This document shows positions 12,793 through 23,654 of a stretch of DNA of 64,000 bases, piece after piece. The notes below the pieces were generated by a model that was given only the letters and a program-made list of their open reading frames with translations, searched no databases and had not been told where the DNA came from. Position 1 is the first letter of the stretch, and each line of letters opens with the position of its first letter. The stretch comes from Venturia oleaginea. Lineage: Eukaryota > Ascomycota > Dothideomycetes > Venturiales > Venturiaceae. The DNA lies in NCBI GenBank assembly GCA_013176395.1, contig JABMLP010000009.1:1240001-1304000 (forward strand), in the 5' to 3' direction. The position numbers and the translations under genes are program-made.

Positions 12793-13582
12793 GGAATTAT
12801 TCGAGTCGTATTCAACGAGCTGATGATAGAAATAATTTACTAATTTCCTTTCTTATGTAAATATGAGAGGACGAGATTTGCGCAGAGTAATTCGACAAGA
12901 ATACAAAATAGACTTCACTCTAAGGCTTTACAAGTGTGAATTTTATCTCAAACGTGTGATGAATGCCAATGAGCAGGCAACAATTCCGGAATGAGGAAGA
13001 TGTGCTATGATTACTGTGTGATCGCCTGCTAGGATACTCCGTACTGGCGCGTCCGGCCTCAAACCGTCACCTCTCTCTTCATCTCTCACGACTCAACTTG
13101 CCATCAGACCGCGCAGACTGCCTTCACTAGTCGAGATTCCATCATATCCGCCTCTAGATCCATCCCTTTCGTATATTGATAGGAGCGCATGTTATGCGTT
13201 GGCTGCAGACAACACATTAGATCTGATGCCTTTGCTGCTGCAATACTTTTCTGCATCCTGATGCTTTTCGCTATTACTTAACCTTCTTCATACTACCAGA
13301 AAGGGTGTATGTTTGAACTTTTGGAATGCGCTCAAACGATGGCCATAAGTTGTTCACTCTCAGCTGAACAATTTGATCTGGATGCTGAAGATTGTTGATA
13401 GAATCCTGAATTTCAAGACTGGCACAGGATCTGTCCCGGCAGCACGTTAATGGTATTCATAAGTTACGAATGGCTGTATACAGATGCCACCGGGTTCGAG
13501 GAGTACTGATGATGACGAATCAAGGACAACATCGGTCGGCACAAAAGACTGCGCCTTGCAGGAAATGATTAAACCATCATTG
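12793..13582. other. Intergenic, 3' of the protease
   Basis: No gene supported. It ends at the target duplication of the solo LTR at 13583. Nothing repeated or structured stands out. Confidence 0.5.
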
Positions 13583-13587
13583 TACAA

Positions 13588-13796
13588 TGCTGAAATAAGG
13601 GCTGTTCAGGAAAGTATTCATTGAAGACTTAGAAACAGCTTGTGGAGGGAAGAAAAGATTGAATAGCTTACTCTCCTAAGTGATGGCATAAAGCCTGACT
13701 AAGTTATACTATGGTATGTACTAGAAGTGAAAGTATGAGGTCATTGCCGGAACTTGTCGTAATACCAAGACGCCCCTATCCCAAGATGTTTCAACA
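13588..13796 (-). mobile_element. Solo LTR of a Ty1/copia element
   Basis: Read on the minus strand it begins TGTTGAAACATCTTGGGATA and ends with a CA, and it matches the LTR at 43785-44017 over its length with long identical blocks (for example the stretch GGCATAAAGCCTGACTA). It is flanked by the perfect 5-bp target duplication TACAA at 13583-13587 and 13797-13801. This proves a complete insertion that later lost its interior by LTR-LTR recombination. It is 209 bp against 233 bp for the other copy; the difference is internal. Confidence 0.9.
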
Positions 13797-14018
13797 TACA
13801 ACGAGCAGTGGCTGGTACATCCTCTGTTGCCCGCAATAAATTCCATGGATTAGGCTCGATCCCAGCTTGTATACTACAATGCTAGATGCCAGCCTTTTGA
13901 AGAGAAGTTGACAGCCCAAACACCGAACGCCTATCAAACCTAACGCCTTCGCAGTATTACACTTGCCCTTCAATCCATATCCTTCGATGAACCACAAATA
14001 AAAGCTGAAACTACCCAA

Positions 14019-14095
14019 GTCCAGATCGATGTTGATAAATTGCCAGCAATCTTACAAAGAAAGATTGCTTGGAAAGCATCGATATCGATCCTGAA
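14019..14095. repeat. Foldback repeat, copy A
   Basis: Imperfect palindrome. The plus arm (14072-14095) contains ATCGATATCGATCC; the minus arm (14019-14042) read on the other strand contains ATCAACATCGATCTGGAC. Each is preceded near the loop by TTGCCAG/TTGGAAAG-like bases. It lies 48 bp beyond the stop codon of the CxxC gene at 14143. Same family as copies B to E; see the findings. Confidence 0.7.
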
Positions 14096-14142
14096 TCAAC
14101 AGACCTTCTCTTAGCTCATGAACCGCGTACCCTGTATGACAA

Positions 14143-15413
14143 CTATAGGCCTGGACGACATCCAATCATTCCGTAATTTTCATAGTAGAAATGGCAGTGA
14201 ATGCATTTGACCTTGACGTTCTTGTTGTGCGCAATCACACGCTTATTTGCCCCTTCGCGGTCATGTTCTTTCCATGGTCTGCCAGCGATCTCGCCTCCCT
14301 CCCCACGGCAATACCCGCAGTCCGTCCACCACTTTTGGGTCTCAGCATCCCAAAATCGCCGAGGGACATATTCTTGGTTCTGCGATTGGGCTTGGGCCAG
14401 GTCGTGCTGTGGCAGATCCTTTGCTGGCTCTTGCTGCTTGTTCTTCAGGCTGGTGTCCAGGGCAGTGGTATCGCTCGATTGTTGGGAAACTTGTTCAGAC
14501 ACGCTCTTGGCATGTTCATTTCCCTTATCGCCTTCGCCTTGGACTTTGATGAACTTACCATTCCTGCTAGGTGGGCTGGAACTGTTGGCGGCGCGGTCAT
14601 TTGGGTGTTCGTTTTCTTTGTCGTCAACACTGCAGAGTCGTCAGTCAATTTGTTCCCGCCATATTTGAAAAGAAGAGTTGGAGCTATCTATAAAAATATG
14701 GCTCTTGACTCAAGATCGATATCGATAAATTTCTGGTGACTTGATCTTCAAATGTCACTCGAAGTCTAACGATATCTATCTTGAGTTGGTCTTGTTCAGT
14801 TGGGTTTGGTTGTGGGATGGACGAACTTGACCTGAGCGACCTGCGTGCTTTGGCCTTGAACCTTCTTTCCAAGTGAGCTTATATCGTTGACGGCGCGTTC
14901 TTTGAGGGTCTTTCGAGATGGGCTGGTTTTATTGATGGGGTGATCTCCGATATTCTTACGAGGTGGACTGGAATCGTTGACGACGCGTTCTTCCATAACT
15001 GTGCGCTTGCGAATACTCGTGACTGGCGCTGAATCTAGGGATTCCGGGGACACGATTTCCGGCGTCAAGTTGCGCTGGGCAAAACTGTTTACTAACATTA
15101 GCGTTTAAACACCAACTTATTTTCCAGTGCGCTTTGTTTACTCATCACTTCCAGTCAGATACCGATGGCAATACTTCTGACGATTGGAGTTTTCAATTGC
15201 CAGAAATTGATCGACTTCAACCTCGACTCAAGGGAACTCGAAACAAATGGTATCTTCGGTGGCTGGCTAGACGTTATAAAGGACTTACTGATGTGGTAGG
15301 ACATCGGCAGTGCCGTTTTCAATGTCCGTGATGAGCGATGCGAGGGTTATTTTCTTGACCACCGTACTTGCGCCTTGAACTGAACCTAGGATAGGGGAGG
15401 GCTGGGGAGCCAT
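14143..15413 (-). CDS. Hypothetical 289-residue protein with paired CxxC motifs
   Basis: Unrecognised. Proposed exons 15413..15289, 15084..14827 and 14629..14143 sum to 870 nt, in frame from ATG to TAG. Intron 1 has GTAAGT and a CTAATG...ACAG end. Intron 2 needs a weak donor (GTTCGT) and ends CTGCAG. Exon 2 carries two imperfect repeats (VVNDSSPPRKN, AVNDISSLGKK) and exon 3 begins with a third (NDRAANSSSPPSRNGK), which argues that they belong to one gene. The C-terminal third holds WWTDCGYCRG and VKVKCIHCHFYYENYG, a likely zinc-binding CxxC pair. Both introns are about 200 nt, four times the local norm, and each contains a foldback repeat. If the weak donor is wrong, this is two genes or a pseudogene. 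Confidence 0.5.
14709..14785. repeat. Foldback repeat, copy B (inside intron 2 of the CxxC gene)
   Basis: The minus arm 14709-14732 reads AAATTTATCGATATCGATCT on the minus strand. The plus arm 14762-14785 is AAGTCTAACGATATCTATCT plus TGAG. The loop is about 30 bp, with GGTGAC/GTCAC pairing next to it. This copy is closest to the family consensus. Confidence 0.8.
15150..15232. repeat. Decayed foldback repeat, copy G (inside intron 1 of the CxxC gene)
   Basis: One arm is clear on the plus strand at 15204-15227 (CAG then AAATTGATCGACTTCAACCT). The opposite arm at about 15150-15190 is recognisable only loosely (CAGATACCGATGGCAATACT). It may be an old copy or a half copy. Confidence 0.45.
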
Positions 15414-15998
15414 TGTATGTTTGAGTCTTGAGAATTGGTTTGTTGCAATGATAAGTGATGATGAGAAAGAAAAGTCGGAGTATTTACGCTGCAGCTGGGT
15501 GTTGACATTGAAGCTGACGTCGTTGCTCTCTCGCGTCTGAAGCAACACAGGACGTTTTGAGGGATTCGATTGGTGGTTCGTATCTTTTTCCTGATCATGA
15601 TAGCCGCCATTTGAGTGTTGTCACTAGCAGGGTAAGTATGTGCGTTTGTTTACATTTACCGGTCTATGATGGATAGTAAAACACTTGAATCGGTGGAGGA
15701 CCTTCAGTGTGTCGCTGATTTTGCATTCTCAGGATTCAGCATCCCAGACGAGTTACCCGCGTTTTATCCTCTTTTTAGACGTGGAGAACAAGCGTAGCTT
15801 ACCTATAACACTTGCATATCCCGTTCATCGATATAGCCCCGCACAGGAGCGTGCTTGGCTTCACTTCCTACTCACCATCTGTTGAGAGACGGGTCATTTT
15901 CAACGACCTTAAAGCGAGGTCTAGATATCTTTCTCAGCGCACTTTTTACACCTTCTCATCTATCAATTCACTCCATTTTTCGAACATCAACCTTTATC
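15414..15998. other. Divergent intergenic region
   Basis: Shared upstream DNA of the CxxC gene (minus) and the LPxELRE gene (plus). No further gene or repeat seen; short open frames only. Confidence 0.5.
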
Positions 15999-17033
15999 AT
16001 GACCGACCCTCCAGTCATTCAATCGATTGCAAACTCGGACATCATCAGCCAAAAGATTGCAGCACGGCTCCCAAACAAGATTCAGTCATTCATCAACAGT
16101 CTCGATCGAGCTGAGCTGAGGGCTTTGCGCGCGTCTTTGAGCAAGTAAGTACAAAACTCAAGCAGTTGGACTAATCAAAAACAGCTAACATGAACCCAGA
16201 CACTGGCACCTCGACTTTTTGGAGCTCCCACTTGAGCTCAGAGAGCCAATAATGTATGGATACATCTTCGAGATCAATGGCAGTCAACCTATGGCAATCA
16301 GAATTATCAGAAGGAATAGAAGCTCCCCTCGCTCAGTTACATTTCCAACAGCAATTCTTTCAACATGTCGCCAGATCCACCACGAAGCAAGCAACGTCCT
16401 CTACAGAGTATGTTCTGCTAAAATGATCGTCAATCGGAAAGCTACTAATCTTGGTTACAAACTGCAAGATATTGACGTCGCTGCATTCACTCGGCTCATG
16501 CGTCTCGATATCCAGATCACTGGAAACTCTGACCGGTTATACATTGAGTATGGCCAGAAGGCAAAGGGCAGTCGGGGCCACATGCTCTCAAGTTGGGTGG
16601 ACATTTTGGCCTCGGCTCTACAATCCACCACCTCTGGAGGCAGCAGAACGATCAACATGAACTTCTTCTGGAAGATTGGTGGTCGCGCAATGGAAAAGGA
16701 GTCGATTTGACCGGAGGTCGGAAGGTCAACGAACAATGGGCCAAAGCTTGTTGGTTCCGCGCTCAGACCACCGTAGCAGTGCAAGAAATGCGTCAAGACC
16801 TGCATTCACGATTGCCTACTATAACGTTCGCGATTACCTCAGACGTGGTGGCTGAATACTCTTGGCTTCGCGTCGTACGCGAACCCGCCTTAAAACTTCA
16901 ATTCCATTATTCGATCGCTAGGAAAACTACCCATATGTCAATGAACAAGTCTCGGGTTCTCACCATCAAAATCGGATATCCCTGGCAATTTGAACGGGTG
17001 ATCCAGCATAGCTGCGGGCTAGGATCTTTCTAA
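15999..17033 (+). pseudogene. LPxELRE (2EXR-like) family gene, frameshifted; paralogue 1
   Basis: Function unknown; proteins with this N-terminal motif form large fungus-specific families. Exon 1 is 15999..16144 and the intron 16145..16199 (55 nt, phase 2). Exon 2 starts at 16200, giving HWHLDFLELPLELREPI, followed by ILSTCRQIHHEASNVLYR, the family signature. The frame closes at TGA 16708-16710. The next stretch, in the -1 frame (from about 16710 to 17033), continues the family sequence (EQWAKACWFRAQTTVAVQEM). One indel near 16690-16715 therefore breaks it. The distal frame ends a few codons inside the MITE at 17011. It could be a sequencing error, but three paralogues in the window are broken too. 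Confidence 0.7.
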
Positions 17034-17161
17034 GCCGTAAACTTTTAAGAGCTTGGCTAAAACGGTTGCAAAAAAAATACAACCGTAAATTTACTGTTAA
17101 TCTACTGTTTCAGCTAAACTCTTAAAAGTTTACGGCTTAGAAAGACCCTTGCCCGCAGCTA
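17009..17161. mobile_element. MITE with ~50-bp inverted repeats and TA duplication
   Basis: The left end GCTGCGGGCTAGGATCTTTC (17011 on) is the reverse complement of the right end, which runs GAAAGACCCTTGCCCGCAGC to 17159, with a 2-bp difference. The arms continue inward through TAAGCCGTAAACTTTTAAGAG, the right arm being exact here, to leave a ~40-bp AT-rich centre. TA flanks both ends (17009-17010 and 17160-17161). TA targets are typical of Tc1/mariner-type elements. It is 149 bp long and codes for nothing. It was inserted at the 3' end of the 15999 gene. Confidence 0.88.
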
Positions 17162-17849
17162 TGAGGTTAGATAAAAGGCCTTGCTGACCTGTGACCAAGC
17201 TTTCAACTCCCGCACCAAGCGCCTCAATTACGTCCATGACAAAGGCGTCGCATTAAAAAAGTGAAACAAGAATGCTTACTTGGCTTCTTTGATGTCTTTG
17301 GAATTGATGAAATTCTCTTTTGCGTTGCACCTCCAGAGAAAGGCAGATATTTTGGGACTTCGATTTTCAAATCGGGGTTAGGAAAATGAGCAGTGAATTA
17401 GGAAAACAGGAAGGGGTAGAACTTAAAAGGGCAGGCAGGAGTTGGGCGCATGGAAAGACGAGGCTAGAGGAACCGGCCTCAACTAAGGTAATCTTGGGGT
17501 CGAAGTACTGTCATGATCGAACTATGTTGGTATTCGAATGCAGTTAAATGTAGTTAAATGTGGTGGTTCTGCTCGATCAGGTCTAGCGCGAGACTGGTCG
17601 CAAGTACTTAGACTCTCGTCTGACTCGTCTCTACCTCTTAGTTAGCTCCTCATCCTTACAACTTCGCACATCCCATAGAATTCAAGTCATGCTTCCAAGT
17701 CAAGTCCAAGGTCAAACGTGACAAGTACCAAGGTTCATACTATGTATAAATACCTAGCAAAAATTCGATAACCACCCTTTATTAGCTCAGCATACCTGCC
17801 TTCAGCTTCTCCAACAGCGCCTGAAGTTCTTCGAACATCGTCACACATT
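17162..17849. other. Intergenic
   Basis: Between the MITE and paralogue 2. No gene or structured repeat seen beyond short open frames. Confidence 0.5.
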
Positions 17850-18877
17850 ATGGCGGACGCTCCAGTCACCCCATCGACAGCGCTAATCGAGCAGCCGATG
17901 AACAATCGCGACCTTATAAACACGAGAATTTTATCCAAACTACCAGAAACCCTCCAAATCGAAATTGCAGCTCTCACGCGCGAGCAGCTGAAGGATTTGC
18001 GCTCCTCTCTCTACAAGTGAGTCTGCCAAGTTCAAAGTATGTGAAGATGTCTAAACATGTATAGAACCCACCGATGCAATTTCCTAGAGCTACCGCCTGA
18101 GCTACGGGAGACGATCTATGAGCTCGTTCTCGACTCAAGTGGAAAAACGCGCCGTTGGATACGGCCCTCGTGTTGGAGTGAGGGAAAAAGACCTGTCTCG
18201 ATCTTGTTGACATCTCACCAGGTCTATCAAGAAGCCAGCAATGTCTTGTACAGGATTGGTAAACTCGAATATCATAATGAGACACGTATCACAAGAGATA
18301 CGCGGTTGGGAAGCAAGATTGACTTCAAAGGCGTGGACAGATTGCCGTTTATCAGCTTTCGCGATATCAAGGTTTCGATTCATTTGGAACAACAATATGA
18401 CTGTCGTATCGAGTACGGAAAATTCGGTGTCAACAGTGCGGGCAGACAACTTGCTTGCATGGTGGGCGTTCTGAAGCAAGCTCACAAAGAGTCCAGCGGT
18501 GCTCCGATAAGAAAGCTTCAGCTTGGTTTTTGCATTCTGAGAAGACCGATTCCGTGTTGGTTTGTTAGCACCGTACTTGATATGGATCCGAGCCTTTTTA
18601 CTTTTCGCGTCACCATCTGGTACTATGTTCAGATCTCGGAACTGTCAACATAATGCGCAATAAGATGGCGGTGGTGTCACCCGGAACCAGCTTGACGACG
18701 AACGTGGACCGCGAGTTTTCGGATGTAGTGGCTACAAGAAGGGTAAATATGTACCTGGTTCGCTGGCGAAATGACGCGATTAGACAGCAAGGCAGTCTTT
18801 TTATCAAGCCTGAGCTTTCGAAACAGAGGGTCGAAATCAGCTATGATGACGTATACAAGCCTGATGAGCCGCTTTAG
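17850..18877 (+). pseudogene. LPxELRE (2EXR-like) family gene, frameshifted; paralogue 2
   Basis: Exon 1 is 17850..18016, the intron 18017..18064 (48 nt, phase 2) and exon 2 starts at 18065. It reads CNFLELPPELRETIYELVLD, then ILLTSHQVYQEASNVLYRIG. The frame stops at 18651-18653 just after FRVTIWYYVQISELST. Family sequence resumes in the -1 frame (MRNKMAVVSPGTSLTTNVDR) to the stop at 18877. One indel near 18640 explains this. The position matches the block WxxAQ...AMRE of intact paralogue 3. Exon 1 length (~55 codons) and the phase-2 intron just before the LPxELRE motif match the other members. Function unknown. Confidence 0.7.
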
Positions 18878-19934
18878 CTGGTAAGTTCGCCTGGTCTCTG
18901 GATCACCAAGAATGTATCACTAACTCGTAAAGCATACATATCAGCAAGACGAGGCGAGAATGCTTACTGGAGCAAGGAAGAAAACATCATGGTACTTCTG
19001 ACCCAAGCCTGCTACAGATTTATTGATATTGATGTCCAGCCATGGTTGAGAATGGGCTATCGGAAGATATGGGAACTAGAATCTGCTGATCTGCTGGTGC
19101 ATTCAGCTTCCAATCTGACAAAATAGGCAGAAGGTTCGGGCATCCTGGAACGAGGAATGATGAGGGTACAGCTTAGCTTGGAAGAATAATGTTTGGGACA
19201 CTACATTTCTAATCGGCCTCTGGCTTGGGGCATTTCGAGTTTCGTCCTTTGGTCTTCAATGATAGAAGGAGTGGTGGAAAATTCAGCCGAGTTTTTCCTC
19301 CGTGATGACTTACTTATCCTTGAATTTCTTGAAATGCTACAGTGTGAGATGATTTTCTCAAACACAGCCCGCCAGGAGACTGAAGGTCATCCATATGCTT
19401 CTTGCTCAAGACCGAGGCGGGATCTACTCACGTTGTAATATTCCGAGTCATGATCGACTGATTTGAGCTCTACAAGACTGAGGATTGTGAATAGATGCTT
19501 CCGGGATCTATGTCCTCAGTTAGGAAGGCTGTGTCTAACCAGAACTCAAAAAAGAGGCGAGATTTCCAGATACCTGAGAAGGAGAAAGCAGTGATCAAGT
19601 TTTGATGGACAACTTGGAACTTTTGACAGACTGAGGAAAGGGCTTATACAGGGATTGGAATGCTCAATCACACCTTGAGAGACTCAACTCATATCAAGAT
19701 TGACCAGAGGTCATTGCATATCCTAGAAATCGGACTGACGTTCACTCACTTATTGGGTCTCGAGGTCAAGTGAGCAAATGTCGACCTGGTGACCTTTTTT
19801 TCCAACCCAATAACCTGTCTGGAGACCGAGGCCACGAGCTTGTCACATTGTCGACCGGGTGACCCTCCCTCTGCCTTATCAGCTTTCTTTCTACTGACTC
19901 TTCTGCCTCCTACACTTATCACTCTTCAAACACC
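18878..19934. other. Intergenic
   Basis: No supported gene. Open frames such as 19193-19438 have no family resemblance. The promoter of paralogue 3 lies at the right end with a duplicated 16-bp motif. Confidence 0.5.
19779..19864 (+). promoter_or_regulatory. Duplicated TGTCGACC(T/G)GGTGACC motif upstream of paralogue 3
   Basis: TGTCGACCTGGTGACC at 19779-19794 and TGTCGACCGGGTGACC at 19849-19864 differ at one base. They are in the same orientation, 70 bp apart, and end about 70 bp before the ATG at 19935. The core ACCNGGT is palindromic, as for many dimeric fungal regulators. A binding-site role is inference; no factor can be named. Confidence 0.4.
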
Positions 19935-21028
19935 ATGGCTAATCCGGTCGCCATGCAGTTCTATATGAGCGGCCTTTCTAGCAGCAGCTCTTCTCTCGAC
20001 GAATCGCTCGATGCTCACCCAACCGAGTAAGTGCCGTCGTTAATTCTAGGTTCTTGGACATGAGGAACTTTTAAAATCGCAATCAGGCGTTATCAGGCCA
20101 AGACTGATACTTGGACAGACAACTGGTGACCCGCTGGTCATGGCCAAATCAGGGGCTAACAAGGTGTAGGAGTGGGCACTTCGACTTCTTGAAGCTGCCA
20201 CTCGAGCTGAGAGAAGCTGTTTACAAGATCATATTCAAGGTCAATAAGCACTATCCTTCCAAGAAGCAGCCCGTCAGAGCAAGCCAGATCCGTCATACAG
20301 GAGGGCACATGATCGACCACACCAAGGAGTGTCGACTTCCCACCACAATTCTCAGAACATGCCAGCAGATCCACCACGAGGCCAGAAGTGTTCTGTACAG
20401 AATGCGTCCTGCTAAATTTAGCATCAACTCTCCGGGAAGGGACAAGTACTTGCTCACTTCAATCGATAATGCTCTCCTCTCGAATGCACAGAATCTTGTT
20501 GTTGACATCGGTGGGAGGAAAGACGTTGGCCCGATCCAATATGACCAGAAGAGGAGGGGTTCGGTTGGAAACATGCTTGCTAAGATAGCGGATGTCCTAG
20601 TCACCTCGCACGTTGCCACTGGGCCCTACAGACAAATTCGATTGAAGTTTATGCTGACTGGGTATGAGGGATACAAGCCCAAGGCAGGCGCCGAGGGAGA
20701 GGACAGTGGCTGGGGCTCACAAATCTGGCACTGGGCACAAACGGGTGAAGCTGTCAAAGCCATGCGGGAGAATTTGAAGGAGCGAGCACCAGCCATGACT
20801 AACTTGAGGGTCACCTCTAATGTAGAGGGGAAGATACCAAAGGTCAAGACGACCCGATACGATGCTTCTCGAATCTGGTATCGCAATTCGGCGACGAAGA
20901 AAGAAGGCTTCTTCGGACTGGATGCAAATGGAAAAGTGGTCCCTGTTGCGACTCCTCCTCCCAAGCCAGAGCCGAAGTCCAACGGCAGAAAGTCAACGTC
21001 GAGCTCCAGGCCCAAGTCAAAGAAATAA
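19935..21028 (+). CDS. LPxELRE (2EXR-like) family protein, intact paralogue 3 (316 residues)
   Basis: Function unknown. Exon 1 is 19935..20026 and exon 2 20170..21028, total 951 nt; the 143-nt intron is longer than usual and phase 2, at the family position. It reads GHFDFLKLPLELREAVYKII, TILRTCQQIHHEARSVLYRM, then IWHWAQTGEAVKAMRENLKE. It has a Lys/Ser/Pro-rich tail (PKPEPKSNGRKSTSSSRPKS) that the paralogues lack. This is the only one of five close relatives in the window that reads through without a break, so it may be the functional copy. Serine-rich exon 1 (GLSSSSSSLDESL) differs from the others. Confidence 0.75.
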
Positions 21029-22684
21029 GGAAATTGTGTAAGTTGATGATGATAGATGCAAGTATATCCTCGATTGACCCAATCAGCAGGAAAGACACAT
21101 GAAGCCTCACACCGACCATGAGCCACCCTCTTCCCAAGGAAAAGTGTCGACACTCCACAACTCGAATTCCGGGGGCCATTGAACGTACTCTGGAAAATGC
21201 AAAGAGATATGCCAGGAGTTGCTCGATGTCTGACGAAGAATAGCTCTATCAACAATGAAGCGGTTGAACATAACATACATTCCTGCTTCCCTAAGACCGG
21301 TTCAGAATTTAATAGAGCTCACCCAGATTGAAAACAAGCCCCCACCCCCAATACTTCCAAAGAAGGAACATAAGAAGGAAAACGGAGGAGGCAAAATGTC
21401 ACTAACCTGGGAACCATGGCGATTTGAACATCCTGGAATTCCTCTCTTTTAGGTCCAGCAGGTCATCACGTCGGGAAATAAATATTTTTACCATAAAAGC
21501 AATATATCCTTGTCTTGAAACCTAGCCCTTTTCATTTTCAGTTCGGTTTTACCAGCTGACATGCCTCAACGCACCACGCTCAAACCGACACTGTTAGAGA
21601 TTGAAGTCGTGGCAGTGTCGAGGAAGAAGATGGTAGAAGTTTGGCAAGACCGGCGTCGATCCAGAAGAGAGAGATGCGTGAAAATCGATTCCGTGGTTGC
21701 CCCCGAAGCTCTTCTCGACATGGAGTGGCCCTTGGTTTCCCCCGGAGATCTTCTAGACATGGAGTGGCCCTTGGTTTCCGGATCTTGAGCATAGAGGTAG
21801 CAATATTCACAACCGGATAATCTTGATCCTGCTTCTCGCGGGAGAGCCCCCGGATGATTTGGCGGTACTTGGTCCACGACATGAGGTCTCAAACCAAAGT
21901 CCCTTAACCCAGATCAGCTGAATGCTGGTATCCTAAAGACAAGGCTGCTGCGAACAAAGATGCTGAAGGTGTTTTCAAATGGCCTGAGTTTTGAGGAGGA
22001 ATAAGGAAAATGCGCCGAGGTGAGGTGAGCTGGCCTAATTTTAGCCCACTATTCCGTAAACAAACAAGCGCAGACGCGAGAATTGCGCTAGAAACACTGG
22101 CATACGCGTCGTCCTTTCAACCCGAACAACTGCTTTCCAGCTGAGGATGTTGCTCCCCTCATGTCCTTCAGTACACACTTCCTACGGATATGGCCAAGAC
22201 CATGGCGAAAATCAGAATTACACGCCTTGCCAATCCGACCTGGCTTCTGCTTCGCGACTTTGAGTTTGAGCGTCGTGCCTGCCTACAGAGCGGTGGGTGC
22301 GATAGCCTGTACGGCATCGCGACGATTGGTACTGCGGCCAACTAATGAAAGAAAAGAAGATGCGCTGGTTATCACTATTTGTACAAGATGGACTGTAGGG
22401 TAGCCTTGTTGATGATCTCTCTCATGATCGAGCAGAACCCGATGCTCACACTGACCAATCAGTCCCCGTAGAGGCACGTGCAGATGCCCAATTCGGAGTT
22501 CCTATCAGGAACTATTGGGAAGCCTGCATGCTGAGAATTATGCCAAAAGCAACATAAAGTCGGTCCAGGATCTCAAAGCAGATCCGCCATCTCACCAAGC
22601 ACCAGAAATTTCACTCATCTCCCCATCTGAACCCCTCTTCTCAGCCTTCCCTTCCAGCCCACACACAGCCTCACCTCTCACAAA
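21029..22684. other. Intergenic region with a 39-bp tandem repeat
   Basis: No confident gene. An open frame at 21561-21788 (75 codons, plus) encodes a basic peptide ending in a duplicated LLDMEWPLVSPGD unit; the opposite strand is also open (108 codons). I cannot tell whether either is used. Confidence 0.45.
21708..21785. repeat. 39-bp direct repeat, two copies
   Basis: CTTCTCGACATGGAGTGGCC and CTTCTAGACATGGAGTGGCC both continue with CTTGGTTTCC. The unit is a multiple of three and in frame in both overlapping open frames, so it would be a 13-residue repeat if translated. Confidence 0.75.
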
Positions 22685-23654
22685 ATGTCCACCTCGTCAG
22701 ACACCCACACCAAGAACTCCAGCTTCTCCTCAGCCAGAGCTCCCAAGCGCCCCCAACCACTTCACCGACGAAAAAAACCACATCAAGAAGCACTAACCCA
22801 TACCCAACACGCAGCCTCCATCTCCATGTCCCCGGAACTTTTCGAAGAAATCCATCTCTGGCCTCAAAACAAAGTCCACGGTGACCTCCGTAAGATTTTG
22901 CAAAACCAACTCCCCTCGCTGTCTTGGGCTTGGCAATGGCATTGACGCCGTTCTTGTGCGATATTATGGGGCGGCGAGGATTGTGAGTTATGATTTTATA
23001 GGAGGGTTGTTGATGATTGTTGAGGCTTTAGGAGAGTGGATCATGTGTCGTTCTATTCGATGGCTTACTAACGGTGGCCCTGGCGGAAATACATATCTGC
23101 TTGTGCTTCTAGGCGCTTGCGGAGGTTTCTGTCTCTCTTTCGCGGCGACGCTCACACCTTCTTTTGGTGCTTATGGACAATATACCACGCAGTCTAGTGA
23201 AGCCAATCATCGGCTGGTCCGGATGAACTGGCTTTTGCGGCTTCATTTGGCTTCTACCTCCTCGCGATGGCGGCTCTATCTTTTGCTCTCGCGTTGGTGA
23301 AATTGAGACTAACATCTGTCTTCTGGTTGTGGAATTGGGTCTGAAGATTTGCTTGATTCTGTTAACTGCTATTTTCTGGCAATTAGCACAAAGGAATACG
23401 GTTGTGGCTGGGAAGTGTCCTACGGTATATTATTTACCAATCTCAATTTCTGAATCTCTGAGGATCTTGAGCTAATCGATCCTTCACGAGCTGCCGGCGC
23501 GTTTGGCTTCATCGCTTCTGCTGGTGCCTGGTGCATCCTTGCAGCACAAATCCTGACATCCGGTCAATTTTCCATCAGTCTTCGATTCGGCGAAAGGAGC
23601 AAGATGTTTCCACTAGTGAAGATTGTGGCTCTGTCGGAGGATAGCCCAGTTTGA
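22685..23654 (+). pseudogene. GPR1/FUN34/YaaH-family acetate permease, dead copy
   Basis: Intact members (Ato1/Ady2 type) carry acetate or ammonium across membranes with six spans. The N-terminus is clear: QEALTHTQHAASISMSPELF, then VHGDLRK and, after a frame jump near 22893, PTPLAVLGLAMALTPFLCDI. In other frames follow GGLLMIVEALGEWI, FCLSFAATLTPSFGAYGQYT, ASFGFYLLAMAALSFALALV, ICLILLTAIFWQLAQRNTVV and, after a probable intron (about 23420-23488), AAGAFGFIASAGAWCILAAQ. At least four frameshifts and an in-frame stop break it. Order and spacing of all blocks are kept, so decay is by point changes and small indels. It ends at TGA 23652-23654. Confidence 0.8.

Noticed and set aside
16690..18660. 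Programmed -1 frameshifting in LPxELRE paralogues 1 and 2
   Set aside because: Both need a -1 shift in a similar place, but no shared slippery heptamer is visible, paralogue 4 needs +1, paralogue 3 reads through, and paralogue 5 has nonsense codons. Decay is simpler.
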